Position numbers and translations under genes: made by a program. A DNA stretch of 56,483 nt, taken from assembly GCF_001279725.1 (NCBI RefSeq), contig NZ_LGDE01000404.1:1-56483 (forward strand). The letters run 5' to 3'. The notes beneath the pieces are model-generated. The model did not search any database. It was not told where the DNA came from and saw only the letters and a list, made by a program, of their open reading frames with translations. This document shows, one piece after another, positions 17,863 through 26,290 of the stretch; position 1 is the stretch's first letter; each line of letters opens with the position of its first letter. This stretch comes from Streptomyces sp. WM4235. Its GTDB lineage: Bacteria; Actinomycetota; Actinomycetes; Streptomycetales; Streptomycetaceae.

Positions 17863-18023
17863 CTGCCTGCCGTTCAGGCCGACGCTCAGCCTCATGCCCT
17901 TGAGGCGAGCGCGCCCTGTGCCATGGCGATGCCCATCGCCCCGACCGCGATCACCGCGGGCAGCGCGACCGCCGCCGTCCTCTTCCACTCGACCCGGCCC
18001 TCGCGGCCGCTGTTCGTGCTCAT
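17863..18023 (-). pseudogene. DUF6230 protein with large internal deletion
   Basis: The ATG at 18023 follows GGGAGGCACCTCC. It starts a normal DUF6230 N-terminus (MSTNSGREGRVEWKRTAAVA, then ALPAVIAVGAMGIAMAQGALAS), but a stop comes after about 44 residues. In another frame, right at the junction near 17904, LKGMRLSVGLNGRQ looks like the C-terminal end of the same family. Intact members are around 200 residues, so some 450-500 bases seem to be lost. First gene of the decayed minus-strand cassette. Confidence 0.7.
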
Positions 18024-18121
18024 GGAGGTGCCTCCCGTACGTCGTCCGTGCGCAGGGAAGTGCATGAGACAGGTCTGCCATACTGCGGGCATCCTGTGGG
18101 AGTTCGAGGCTAGGGCCGAAT

Positions 18122-18808
18122 TTGAATAATAGTCAACAGCGCGGCGCGACCGGCCGTTCGCAGGTCCGTTGGGCCGAACTCATGGCGATCGGGCGCAAGT
18201 TGTTCGCTGACACCTCGTACGACGCGCTTTCCATGGACGACATCGCCCAACACGCCGGTGTCGCCAAGGGGTTGATTTACTACTACTTCAAGAGCAAGCG
18301 CGGCTACTACCTCGCCATCGTCGAGGAGTCCGTCGCCGAACTCGTCGCCCGCGCGGCCGCGGAGACCGAACTCGCCGGCCCGGAACGCGCCCGCCGCACC
18401 ATCGACGGCTACCTGTACTACGCCGAACACCACCGGGCCGCCTACCGCACCATCGTCACCGGCGGCGTCGGCTCCGACGCCGAGGTGCTCGCCATCCGCG
18501 ACGCGGTCCGCGAGGAACTCGTCGCCACCATCGCCGAGGCCGCGTACGGCCGCCGCACGGTGTCCCCGCTCGCCCGGCTCGCGCTCGTGGGCTGGCTCTC
18601 CGGGGTCGAGGGGATCGCCCTGGAGTGGATCGGCGCCCTCGGCGCCGAGGGGCAGCCCGGCCGGGCCGAGGTCGCGGCGCTGCTCGTGCGGCAGCTGCGC
18701 GCGACCCTCACGGTGATCGAGGAGTTCGCCCCCGACCACCCCGCCCCACCCGCGCGCGAGGTCCCGGAGAATCTCGATGATCATGCACCGGTGACGGGAA
18801 GCCCCTGA
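18122..18808 (+). CDS. TetR-family transcriptional regulator
   Basis: A 228-aa protein with an N-terminal TetR helix-turn-helix (ALSMDDIAQHAGVAKGLIYYYFKSKRGYY, about residues 38-66) and a helical ligand-binding C-terminal domain. The TTG at 18122 is the best start: it leaves a full first helix, and AGGG (18113-18116) is upstream; the next in-frame ATG (18182) would cut into the domain. It lies 147 bases before an acyl-CoA dehydrogenase in the same direction and probably controls it, but no clear palindromic operator was seen in either adjacent gap. Confidence 0.85.
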   Translation: MNNSQQRGATGRSQVRWAELMAIGRKLFADTSYDALSMDDIAQHAGVAKGLIYYYFKSKRGYYLAIVEESVAELVARAAAETELAGPERARRTIDGYLYYAEHHRAAYRTIVTGGVGSDAEVLAIRDAVREELVATIAEAAYGRRTVSPLARLALVGWLSGVEGIALEWIGALGAEGQPGRAEVAALLVRQLRATLTVIEEFAPDHPAPPAREVPENLDDHAPVTGSP

Positions 18809-18955
18809 TCGGGCATACTCAAGCCGCCGCAGCCACTGAACAGGCCCTTCCGCGATCCGGGAGGGCAGTATCGGCTGTGAGAACACCGAGATCCGGTGGC
18901 GCGTCCCACACCTCACGCGTCGCCGCCGTGCCCGACCAGGGAGGAGAGCGCCGCC

Positions 18956-20128
18956 ATGACCGACCGCGCCCCGCAGCCGGTGGACCGACAGCTGCCCACC
19001 GAAGAGTCCCGTGATCTGCTCGCGCTCGTACGAGAGATCGCGCAGCGGGAGATCCGCCCCCGGGCCGCCGAGGAGGAGGACGACGGACGCTTCCCCCGGG
19101 AGGTCTTCACCCTCCTGTCGGAGGCCGGCCTGCTGGGGCTCCCGTACGCCGGCGAGTTCGGCGGCGGCGAGCAGCCGTACGAGGTCTACCTCCAGGTGCT
19201 GGAGGAGCTCGCCGCGGCCCGGCTGACGGTCGGCCTCGGTGTCAGCGTGCACTCCCTGGCCTGCCACGGCCTCGCCGGCTACGGCACCAAGGAGCAGCAG
19301 GGTGCCCACCTCCCCGCGATGCTCGGCGGCGGTCTGCTCGGCGCCTACTGTCTCTCGGAGCCGGCCGCCGGCTCCGACGCCGCCTCACTGACCACCAAGG
19401 CCGTCCGCGACGGCGACGACTGGGTCATCACCGGCACCAAGGCGTGGATCACGCACGGCGGGGTCGCGGACTTCTACACCGTCCTCGCGCGCACGGGTGT
19501 GAGCGGCCCCAAGGGCATCACCGCCTTCCTCGTCCCCGGCGACGCGGCCGGTCTGACGGCGGCGGTCCCCGAGAAGAAGATGGGCATGAAGGGCTCGCCC
19601 ACCGCCCAGCTGCACTTCGACGGCGTACGCGTCCCCGACACCCGGCGCATCGGCGAGGAGGGGCAGGGATTCACCATCGCCCTGGCCGCCCTGGACGCCG
19701 GCCGGCTCGGGATCGCCGCCTGCGCGATCGGCGTCGCCCAGGCGGCCCTGGACGAGGCCCTGGTCTACGCCCTGGACCGCAAGCAGTTCGGGCACCCCAT
19801 CGCGGACTTCCAGGGGCTGCGCTTCATGCTGGCCGACATGGCGACCAAGATCGAGGCGGGTCGGGCGCTGTACCTCGCCGCCGCGCGCCTGAGGGACGCC
19901 GGCAAGCCCTTCTCCCGCCAGGCCGCCATGGCCAAGCTGTTCTGCACGGACGCCGCGATGGCCGTCACGACGGACGCCGTGCAGGTCCTCGGCGGCTACG
20001 GGTACACCGCGGACTTCCCGGTGGAGCGGCTCATGCGCGAGGCGAAGGTGCTCCAGATCGTGGAGGGCACCAACCAGATCCAGCGCATGGTCATCGCCCG
20101 CCACCTCGCGGGCCCCGAGACCCGCTGA
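18956..20128 (+). CDS. Acyl-CoA dehydrogenase
   Basis: FAD enzyme that introduces the alpha-beta double bond in an acyl-CoA. The 390-aa length and domain order are standard. There is a helical N-terminal domain, then a middle beta domain with AYCLSEPAAGSDAASLTTKA, then a C-terminal helical domain containing QVLGGYGYTADFPVERLMRE and the catalytic Glu370 in IVEGTNQIQ. The ATG at 18956 has GGAGGAG about nine bases upstream. The catalytic Glu position fits short- or medium-chain enzymes of the SCAD/MCAD type rather than IVD; substrate unknown. Neighbour to a TetR regulator. Confidence 0.93.
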   Translation: MTDRAPQPVDRQLPTEESRDLLALVREIAQREIRPRAAEEEDDGRFPREVFTLLSEAGLLGLPYAGEFGGGEQPYEVYLQVLEELAAARLTVGLGVSVHSLACHGLAGYGTKEQQGAHLPAMLGGGLLGAYCLSEPAAGSDAASLTTKAVRDGDDWVITGTKAWITHGGVADFYTVLARTGVSGPKGITAFLVPGDAAGLTAAVPEKKMGMKGSPTAQLHFDGVRVPDTRRIGEEGQGFTIALAALDAGRLGIAACAIGVAQAALDEALVYALDRKQFGHPIADFQGLRFMLADMATKIEAGRALYLAAARLRDAGKPFSRQAAMAKLFCTDAAMAVTTDAVQVLGGYGYTADFPVERLMREAKVLQIVEGTNQIQRMVIARHLAGPETR

Positions 20129-20134
20129 GGCGCC

Positions 20135-20154
20135 CGGGCCGGGGCGCCGGCCCG
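20135..20154 (+). terminator. GC-only hairpin after the acyl-CoA dehydrogenase
   Basis: CGGGCCGG (20135-20142) pairs with CCGGCCCG (20147-20154) around loop GGCG, starting six bases after the stop codon. No T-run. Confidence 0.55.
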
Positions 20155-20283
20155 GCCGCCGCCACCGTCGCCCGGTCGATCCGGGCCCGTGCCGACGCCC
20201 GGTCGGTCCGGCCCGGTTCATCGGACGGCCGGTCCGGCCCGGCGATGTGTCGGCCCGGCCCGACGGTACCTCGGCCCGTCCGC

Positions 20284-20511
20284 TCAGCCTCCGTACAGGG
20301 GGCCGCTGGGCCAGATCGGGGACGAGGCGATCCGTGACCACTCCGGATCGCGCCGCCCCGGCACCGTCCGGCCCTCGGCGGTCCAACCGGCCAGGAGCGT
20401 GTTGTAGACGGGTGTGTCGGGGTTCCGCAGCGGAACCGATTCTTCGTACCCGTGAGGCGTGGGCCGCCGCCTGCGACCCGTTCTCGGCGTGGACGTCTCA
20501 AGCGTGGTCAT
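20284..20511 (-). CDS. Small hypothetical protein, 75 aa
   Basis: Reads MTTLETSTPRTGRRRRPTPH, then ...PLRNPDTPVYNTLLAGWTAEGRTVPGRRDPEWSRI, ending IWPSGPLYGG. The basic, disordered start is followed by a Trp-rich C-terminal half that looks like a conserved small domain, and the codon pattern fits a real gene. No ribosome site is clear at the ATG (20511); a TTG nine bases upstream is an alternative. No family is recognised. It lies alone between two plus-strand operons. Confidence 0.55.
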   Translation of the reverse strand: MTTLETSTPRTGRRRRPTPHGYEESVPLRNPDTPVYNTLLAGWTAEGRTVPGRRDPEWSRIASSPIWPSGPLYGG

Positions 20512-20839
20512 GCACGGCAAAACGCGAGATCAGCCCATGGGTAACCGGGCCCCGCCCACGGCCATCCGTTCGACGTGTCCCCGAGGCGTCCCCGACGCCG
20601 CCGCCGACCACTCGCCGCCCCGCCGGCGGTCGGTCGGCGTCCTGTCGGCGCGCGGTCGGTGGCCGGCATCCCCCTCCCGGCCCAGGTGGCCGGACGTGCC
20701 TTCCTGTCGCGTAGTGCCACAACTCTGTTCCTCGAAACGGTTTCTGACGTACCGTCATATCCGTTTGAGTCGCACACCAGGCCAACCCGCGCCACGCCAC
20801 GTCACGCGCCGCCACGCCGCCGCGCCCAGGAGGTCCGCC
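20512..20839. other. Intergenic region, control region of the DUF7064-like gene
   Basis: 328 bases with no convincing gene. The right-hand part is less GC-rich and contains the palindrome at 20745-20757 about 80 bases before the next ATG, which marks the promoter area. Confidence 0.5.
20745..20757. promoter_or_regulatory. TGACG-N3-CGTCA operator
   Basis: Perfect inverted repeat TGACG TAC CGTCA, preceded by TTTC. It matches the type of palindrome bound by TetR-like repressors of acyl-CoA and sterol/lipid catabolic genes in actinobacteria. The same arms occur at 54006-54020 before the thiolase/OB-fold pair. Confidence 0.7.
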
Positions 20840-21973
20840 ATGCCCGCCGACCGGCCCGTCCCGCTTGACGAATACCCCATCCACCAGGCGCCGTTGTCGA
20901 TGAAGCACCTCGTCAGCGGCGACCGCAACGCCTACGACCGCTGCATCTTCCACGTCTTCGACCACGCCGGCCGGGCCGTCCTCATCCTCGGCCTCGGCGT
21001 CTACCCCAACGCGGGCGTCATCGACGCCTACGCCACCCTGCGCATCGGGGACGAACTCCTCGCAGTCCGCGCCTCCGACGCCCTCGGCGACGACCGGATG
21101 AACCTCTCCGTCGGCCCGCTCCGCATCACCGTCGACGAGCCGCTCAAGCGGATCGGTCTCCACTGCGACGCCGACCCCGCCGACCCCGAGGGCCTCTCGT
21201 ACGACATCACCTGGACCGCCGAGTTCCCCGCCGTCTGGGAGCCCCACCACGTGCAGCGCCGCGGCGACCGGCTGATGCTGGAAGGCCGCCGCTTCGTCCA
21301 GGCCGGCAACGTCACCGGCACCATCCGGGTCAGGGGCGAGGAACTCACCCTGACCCCCGGCGCGTGGACCGGTACCCGCGACCGCAGTTGGGGCGTGCGC
21401 CCGATCCCCGGCGAGGACGGCGGCCGGGCGGCGGAGGAACACCGCACCGAGGGCTTCCACTGGCTCTGGATACCCGTCCGCTTCGAGGACCGGTTCCTCA
21501 TGGTCGTCGTCCAAGAGGACGCCGACGGCCACCGCATCCTCAACGAGGCCGTCCAGGTCTTCCCCGAGGGCGACGACCGCCACGACGTCCAACTCGGTTG
21601 GCCGCACACCGACATCCGCTACCGTCCCGGCAGCCGCCACCCCGAGAGCGCCGTCGTCCACCTCACCGACCCGGCCCGCAAGCCACTCGAACTCGGCGTC
21701 CGCGTCCTCAACTCCTCCCCCCTCGCGGTCGGCGCCGGCTACCCGCCCGCCGCCGACTGGCAGCACGGCACCTGGCAGGGCCGCGCCTGGACCGACCGGC
21801 GCGTCTACGACCTCTCCGATCCCACCGCGCACCCCATGGCCGCCTTCGGGGTCACCGACCACTCGGCCCGCTTCACCCTCGACGGCCGGGTCGGACACGG
21901 CATCTTCGAGCACGGCAGCTTCGGCCGTCACGACCCGAGCGGCTTCACCGACCACACCTCCGTGGCCCCGTGA
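20840..21973 (+). CDS. DUF7064-like (CrtC/lipocalin-like) protein
   Basis: A 377-aa soluble protein without signal peptide or membrane span. It is rich in beta strands and aromatic residues, with HWLWIPVRFEDRFLMVVVQEDADG and GAWTGTRDRSWGVRPIPG. The pattern is like the two-domain CrtC/AttH lipocalin fold now split into DUF7064/7065 families. AGGAGG lies before the ATG. It is followed at 65 bases by a phosphotransferase, a pairing often seen in lipid or CoA-ester catabolic clusters. Biochemical role unknown; the palindrome upstream suggests shared control with such genes. Confidence 0.65.
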   Translation: MPADRPVPLDEYPIHQAPLSMKHLVSGDRNAYDRCIFHVFDHAGRAVLILGLGVYPNAGVIDAYATLRIGDELLAVRASDALGDDRMNLSVGPLRITVDEPLKRIGLHCDADPADPEGLSYDITWTAEFPAVWEPHHVQRRGDRLMLEGRRFVQAGNVTGTIRVRGEELTLTPGAWTGTRDRSWGVRPIPGEDGGRAAEEHRTEGFHWLWIPVRFEDRFLMVVVQEDADGHRILNEAVQVFPEGDDRHDVQLGWPHTDIRYRPGSRHPESAVVHLTDPARKPLELGVRVLNSSPLAVGAGYPPAADWQHGTWQGRAWTDRRVYDLSDPTAHPMAAFGVTDHSARFTLDGRVGHGIFEHGSFGRHDPSGFTDHTSVAP

Positions 21974-22038
21974 CCCCGAGCGGACTTCGCGAGAGCCCCG
22001 AGGACGACGCTCCATCGGAAAGGAAGGCAGGACCCGCC

Positions 22039-23136
22039 ATGGCAACGGCACCACGTCCCCGCACCTCCACCCGCGAACCCGAGGAACTCGGCCGCCGCCT
22101 CGCCGCCTGGCTCGACGCGACTCTCCCCGGCGCGAAGGTCACCAACATCTCCGTCCCCGGTTCCAACGGCATGTCCAGCGAGACCCTGCTCTTCGACATC
22201 GAACACCCCGACACCCCGGAGCGGGCCTGCGCCCTGCGCCTGGCCGCGGACCCGGCCGCGTACACCGTCTTCCCCGTCTACGACCTGCCCCGCCAGTACC
22301 GGGTGATGAGCCTGGTCGCCGCGCACACCGACCTGCCCGTGCCGCGCGTGCGCTGGCTGGAGGAGGATCCGGGCCCGCTCGGCGCGCCCTTCCTCGTCAT
22401 GGCCCGCGCCGAGGGCCGGGTACCGCCCGACGTCATGCCCTACACGTACGACGGCAACTGGCTGCACTCCGCCACCGACGCCGAACGCGCACGACTCCAG
22501 GAGGCGAGCGTCTCCCTGCTCGCCCGCCTCCACGACCAGTTCCCCACCGGGGAGGCGCGGTTCCTCCTCCCACCCGGGGAGGGAAGCCCACTGCGCCGCC
22601 ACGTCGAGGCCCAACGCGCCTACTACGCATGGGTGGTGGCCGGACTGGCCCCCTCACCGCTCCTGGAGCGGGCCTTCGATCGACTGGAGGAACTCTGGCC
22701 CGCCGACGAGGGCGACCCCGTCCTCAACTGGGGAGACGCCCGCATCGGCAACGTCGTCTACCAGACCGACGGCTTCGAGCCGGTGGCCGTCCTCGACTGG
22801 GAGATGGCCTCGTACGCCCCCCGGGAGGTCGACCTGGGCTGGACCGTCTACCTGCACCGCTTCTTCCAGGACCTGACCGTCGGGTTCGGCCGGCCGGGCC
22901 TGCCCGACTTCCTGCGCCGCGAGGACGTGGAACGCCGGTACGCCGAACTCACCGGGCACACCCCGCGGGACATGGAGTTCCACACCCTCTACGCGGCCCT
23001 GCGGCACGGGATCGTGATGCTGCGCATCGCCTACCGGCAGGCGCACTTCGGGGAGGTCGAGGTCCCGGCGGACCCGGACGGCCTGATCCTGCACCACGCC
23101 ACCCTCGACGCCATGGTGCGGGGAACGTACTGGTAG
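22039..23136 (+). CDS. Phosphotransferase family protein (APH/ACAD10-like)
   Basis: A 365-aa kinase-fold protein. Visible motifs are FPVYDLPRQYRVMS and DLPVPRVRWLEEDPGPLGAPFLVMARAEGRVP (N-lobe and hinge), the catalytic loop LNWGDARIGNVV (about 230-241) with Asp and Asn, and the metal-binding DWE (about 254). This subgroup resembles the kinase part of ACAD10/11 and, in bacteria, sits in acyl-CoA catabolic loci. That suggests phosphorylation of hydroxyacyl substrates rather than antibiotic resistance. AGGAAGG lies before the ATG. It probably forms an operon with the DUF7064-like gene. Confidence 0.8.
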   Translation: MATAPRPRTSTREPEELGRRLAAWLDATLPGAKVTNISVPGSNGMSSETLLFDIEHPDTPERACALRLAADPAAYTVFPVYDLPRQYRVMSLVAAHTDLPVPRVRWLEEDPGPLGAPFLVMARAEGRVPPDVMPYTYDGNWLHSATDAERARLQEASVSLLARLHDQFPTGEARFLLPPGEGSPLRRHVEAQRAYYAWVVAGLAPSPLLERAFDRLEELWPADEGDPVLNWGDARIGNVVYQTDGFEPVAVLDWEMASYAPREVDLGWTVYLHRFFQDLTVGFGRPGLPDFLRREDVERRYAELTGHTPRDMEFHTLYAALRHGIVMLRIAYRQAHFGEVEVPADPDGLILHHATLDAMVRGTYW

Positions 23137-23149
23137 GGCGGGCGGCCCG

Positions 23150-23584
23150 TCAGGCGGCCTGCGCGTGCTGGCGCATCTGCGGCGGCAGCGGGGCCGTCAC
23201 GCGCACGGGACGCGAGCCCGGACCGCCGACGTGCGAGAAGGGCTGCGTCCGCCAGTCGAGGCCCTGCGGGAGCGACAGGTGCACGATCGGGTCGAGTTCC
23301 TGCACGTCGTGCTGGAATCCGCCCACGGTCGGCAGCGCGTCGGAAGCCGGCCGGCCCGTACCCGCGCACACCGTGAGCCCGAACGGGTTCCACGGGGACA
23401 GGCAGAGGGCGTGCTGCGGCAGGTACTCCTCGTCCGCGACGAGGGCGATCGACTGGCCGCAGTCGGGGCAGATCGCGTGGTGGATCTCGAACCCCTCGGC
23501 CTCGTCGAGGTAGCCGTCCTCGTCGGAATCGAGCAGTTCCGGAGGCTCCGGTTCGATGCGACCGGCGCGCTTGGCGTTCAGCAT
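23150..23584 (-). CDS. Hypothetical protein with a CPDC motif, 144 aa
   Basis: Begins MLNAKRAGRIEPEPPELLDSD with an acidic stretch. It has a single CPDCG pair (HAICPDCGQSIALV) and a conserved-looking middle (EEYLPQHALCLSPWNPFGLTVCAGTGRPASDALPTVGG), which together could form a small zinc site. GGGGGAG sits about nine bases before the ATG. No family is recognised. It is transcribed divergently from the Lrp regulator and converges on the phosphotransferase 14 bases away. Confidence 0.75.
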   Translation of the reverse strand: MLNAKRAGRIEPEPPELLDSDEDGYLDEAEGFEIHHAICPDCGQSIALVADEEYLPQHALCLSPWNPFGLTVCAGTGRPASDALPTVGGFQHDVQELDPIVHLSLPQGLDWRTQPFSHVGGPGSRPVRVTAPLPPQMRQHAQAA

Positions 23585-23793
23585 GGATGTACTCCCCCTT
23601 GAATGGGCCGGGCGGGCAGGTTCTTCGGCCACGGCCACACCAAGCACTTCCCGTCACGCGGCACGAGTAACCACAACCGCCCCCGGTACGCCTCCGTACC
23701 CCTGTGGCCTTGGTCACATGCCCGCCGCAGGTGCCACCCAACCCGTGGACACCGCTGTGCCTGGAGCGGCATTGGGCAATAGGTTGAGCGGCT

Positions 23794-24243
23794 ATGAGCG
23801 CAATGGAGGAGCTGGACCGCCAGATCGTTGATCTGCTCGTGCGGGACGGGCGAATGAGCTACACGGATCTGGGCAAGGCCACGGGACTGTCCACGTCGGC
23901 GGTCCATCAGCGAGTACGCCGCCTGGAGCAGCGCGGGGTGATCCGCGGCTATGCCGCCGTGGTCGACCCCGAGGCCGTCGGGCTGCCCCTGACGGCGTTC
24001 ATCTCGGTCAAGCCGTTCGACCCCAGCGCGCCGGACGACATCGCCGACCGCCTGGCGGGCGTCCCGGAGATCGAGGCCTGCCACAGCGTGGCCGGAGACG
24101 AGAACTACATCCTCAAGGTTCGCGTGGGCACGCCCCTGGAGCTGGAGGACCTGCTGGGCCGACTGCGCGCCCTGGCGCACGTCTCGACCCGCACGACGGT
24201 GGTGCTGTCCACCCCGTACGAGTCCCGTCCGCCCCGCGTGTGA
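23794..24243 (+). CDS. Lrp/AsnC-family regulator
   Basis: A 149-aa protein with the standard AsnC layout. The N-terminal helix-turn-helix is LDRQIVDLLVRDGRMSYTDLGKATGLSTSAVHQRVRRLEQRGVI; a RAM/ACT-like effector domain follows (about 70-140). Members act as octamers or dimers and respond to amino acids. The ATG at 23794 has only a weak ribosome site; ATG 23803 (MEELDRQ) is an alternative start. It faces the CPDC protein across a 209-base gap that must carry both promoters. Confidence 0.9.
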   Translation: MSAMEELDRQIVDLLVRDGRMSYTDLGKATGLSTSAVHQRVRRLEQRGVIRGYAAVVDPEAVGLPLTAFISVKPFDPSAPDDIADRLAGVPEIEACHSVAGDENYILKVRVGTPLELEDLLGRLRALAHVSTRTTVVLSTPYESRPPRV

Positions 24244-24341
24244 CGGCCCCCTGACCCGTCCTCCGCACCGCCCGGCCGCGGCTCCCCACCCCGGGGGACC
24301 CGAGGTCGGGCCCGGCCGGCCAAGGCGGGAGACTGGGTCCC

Positions 24342-25979
24342 ATGACTGACCGCACCGCCTCCGCCGACGCCGCCGGAGCCCCCGTACCCGACCGCACCGT
24401 CCTCCTTCGCGGCGGCGAGGTGCACAGCCCCGCCGACCCGTTCGCCACCGCGATGGTCGTCGAGCGCGGACACGTCGCCTGGGTCGGCTCGGAAGGCGCC
24501 GCCGACGCCTTCGCCCAGGGCGTCGACGAGGTCGTCGACCTCGACGGGGCGCTCGTGACGCCCGCGTTCACCGACGCCCACGTGCACACCACCTCCACCG
24601 GTCTCGCCCTCACCGGACTGGACCTCTCCGACGCCCCCACCCTCGCGGACGCCCTGGATCGGGTGCGCGCCCACGCGGCCCGTCGTCCCGACGACCGGGT
24701 GCTCCTCGGACACGGCTGGGACGCCGCCCGCTGGCCGGAGCGACGCGCCCCGCGCCGCGAGGAGCTGGACCGGGCCACCGGGGGCCGCCCGCTCTACCTC
24801 AGCCGCATCGACGTCCACTCGGCCGTGGTCACCACCGCGCTCCTCGACCTGGTCCCCGGGGGCCTCGGCCCGGTCGCCGGCGACGAGCCGTTGACCGCCG
24901 ACGCCCACCACGCCGTACGCGCGGTCGCCCTCGGCGCCGTCGGCCCGACCCAGCGCGCCGAGGCCCAGCGGGCCGCCCTGGACCGGGCCGCGTCCCTCGG
25001 CATCGGCTCCGTGCACGAGTGCGGCGGCCCGGAGATCTCCTCCCCGGAGGACTTCACCGACCTGCTCGACCTGGCCCGCAGCCACCCCGGCCCGCGCGTC
25101 TTCGGCTACTGGGCCGATCGGGACCTCGACCTGGCCAAGCGGCTCGGTGCGGTCGGCGCCGCCGGCGACCTCTTCGTGGACGGCGCCCTCGGCTCCCACA
25201 CCGCCTGCCTGCACGCCCCGTACACCGACGCCGCGCACACCGGCACCGGCTACCTGGACGCCCGTGACGTCGCCGCGCACGTCGCCGCCTGCACCGAACA
25301 GGGCCTCCAGGCCGGTTTCCACGCCATCGGCGACGCCGCCGTGAGCGCCGTCGTCGAAGGCGTCCGGGCCGCCGCCGACACCGTGGGCCTCGCCCGGGTG
25401 CGGGCCGCCCGCCACCGGGTCGAGCACGCCGAGATGATGACCCCGGCCACCATCGCCGCCTTCGCGGAACTGGGCCTCACCGCCTCCGTGCAGCCCGCCT
25501 TCGACGCCGCCTGGGGCGGCGAGGACGGCATGTACGCCGACCGGCTCGGCGTCGAGCGCGCCCGCACCCTCAACCCGTACGCGGCCCTGCTGAAGGCCGG
25601 CGTCCCGCTCGCCTTCGGCTCGGACGCGCCCGTCACCCCGCTCGACCCCTGGGGCACCGTCCGGGCGGCCGCCTTCCACCGGACCCCCGAGCACCGGATC
25701 TCCGTACGGGCCGCCTTCGCCGCCCACACCCGCGGCGGTTGGCGGGCCCTCGGTCGGGACGACGCCGGCATCCTCGTCCCCGGTGCCCCGGCCGACTACG
25801 CGGTCTGGCGGACCGAGGAACTGGTCGTCCAGGCTCCCGACGACCGGGTCGCCCGTTGGTCCACCGACCCGCGCTCGGGCACCCCGGGGCTGCCCGACCT
25901 GACCCCCGGCGGGGATCTGCCGGTGTGCCTGGCGACGGTCGTCGGCGGCCGGGAGGTTTTCGTACGCCCACAGGGGTGA
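24342..25979 (+). CDS. YtcJ-like metal-dependent amidohydrolase
   Basis: A 545-aa enzyme of the Amidohydrolase_3 group. It has a small beta-sandwich start (LLRGGEVHSPADPFATAMVVERGHVAWVG), the metal-binding FTDAHVHTTSTG (about residues 77-88), the barrel histidine in GFHAIGDAAV, HRVEHAEMM, and the final FGSDAPVTPLDPW. Relatives hydrolyse amides, hydantoin-like or imidazolone compounds; the substrate here is unknown. No strong ribosome site precedes the ATG (GGGAG ten bases away). No obvious partner gene. Confidence 0.87.
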   Translation: MTDRTASADAAGAPVPDRTVLLRGGEVHSPADPFATAMVVERGHVAWVGSEGAADAFAQGVDEVVDLDGALVTPAFTDAHVHTTSTGLALTGLDLSDAPTLADALDRVRAHAARRPDDRVLLGHGWDAARWPERRAPRREELDRATGGRPLYLSRIDVHSAVVTTALLDLVPGGLGPVAGDEPLTADAHHAVRAVALGAVGPTQRAEAQRAALDRAASLGIGSVHECGGPEISSPEDFTDLLDLARSHPGPRVFGYWADRDLDLAKRLGAVGAAGDLFVDGALGSHTACLHAPYTDAAHTGTGYLDARDVAAHVAACTEQGLQAGFHAIGDAAVSAVVEGVRAAADTVGLARVRAARHRVEHAEMMTPATIAAFAELGLTASVQPAFDAAWGGEDGMYADRLGVERARTLNPYAALLKAGVPLAFGSDAPVTPLDPWGTVRAAAFHRTPEHRISVRAAFAAHTRGGWRALGRDDAGILVPGAPADYAVWRTEELVVQAPDDRVARWSTDPRSGTPGLPDLTPGGDLPVCLATVVGGREVFVRPQG

Positions 25980-26290
25980 TCCGACCGGCCTCGGTTCGGT
26001 CCCGGCGGCCGGACCCGGATAGGTTCGGCCGGGTCCACCACAGGACGTCCGTACCGGACGGATCCGTCCGCTCAGCGCACCCGCGCCTCGGGGGCGAGGG
26101 AAGGTTTCGCCGGCGGCTGGTGGCCCCAGGTCGGGGCCCGGCGGTCCAGTAGACAACGGTCACGGTGACCCGCAGCCAGCGGGAGCCGGGCCGGCCCGAA
26201 GGACCGCCGGCTCCGATCGCTGTTCTAAAATCATCCTGCTGTGACGGGACGTACGAGGCCGGCCGGACGAGAAACACGCAAGGGGACCCA
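25980..26290. other. Intergenic region with palindromes and a promoter
   Basis: No gene seen in 311 bases. A perfect 16-bp palindrome CGGACGGATCCGTCCG is at 26055-26070, overlapping GTCCG-TAC-CGGAC at 26047-26059 and the eight-base GGACGTCC at 26043-26050. A TAAAAT (26226-26231), unusually AT-rich for this window, is a likely -10 for the downstream mannosyltransferase; no strong -35 partner is visible. Confidence 0.5.

Noticed and set aside
22039..23136. Aminoglycoside phosphotransferase resistance gene
   Set aside because: The motifs fit the wider APH/ACAD10-like family and the context is lipid or CoA-ester metabolism, not resistance.
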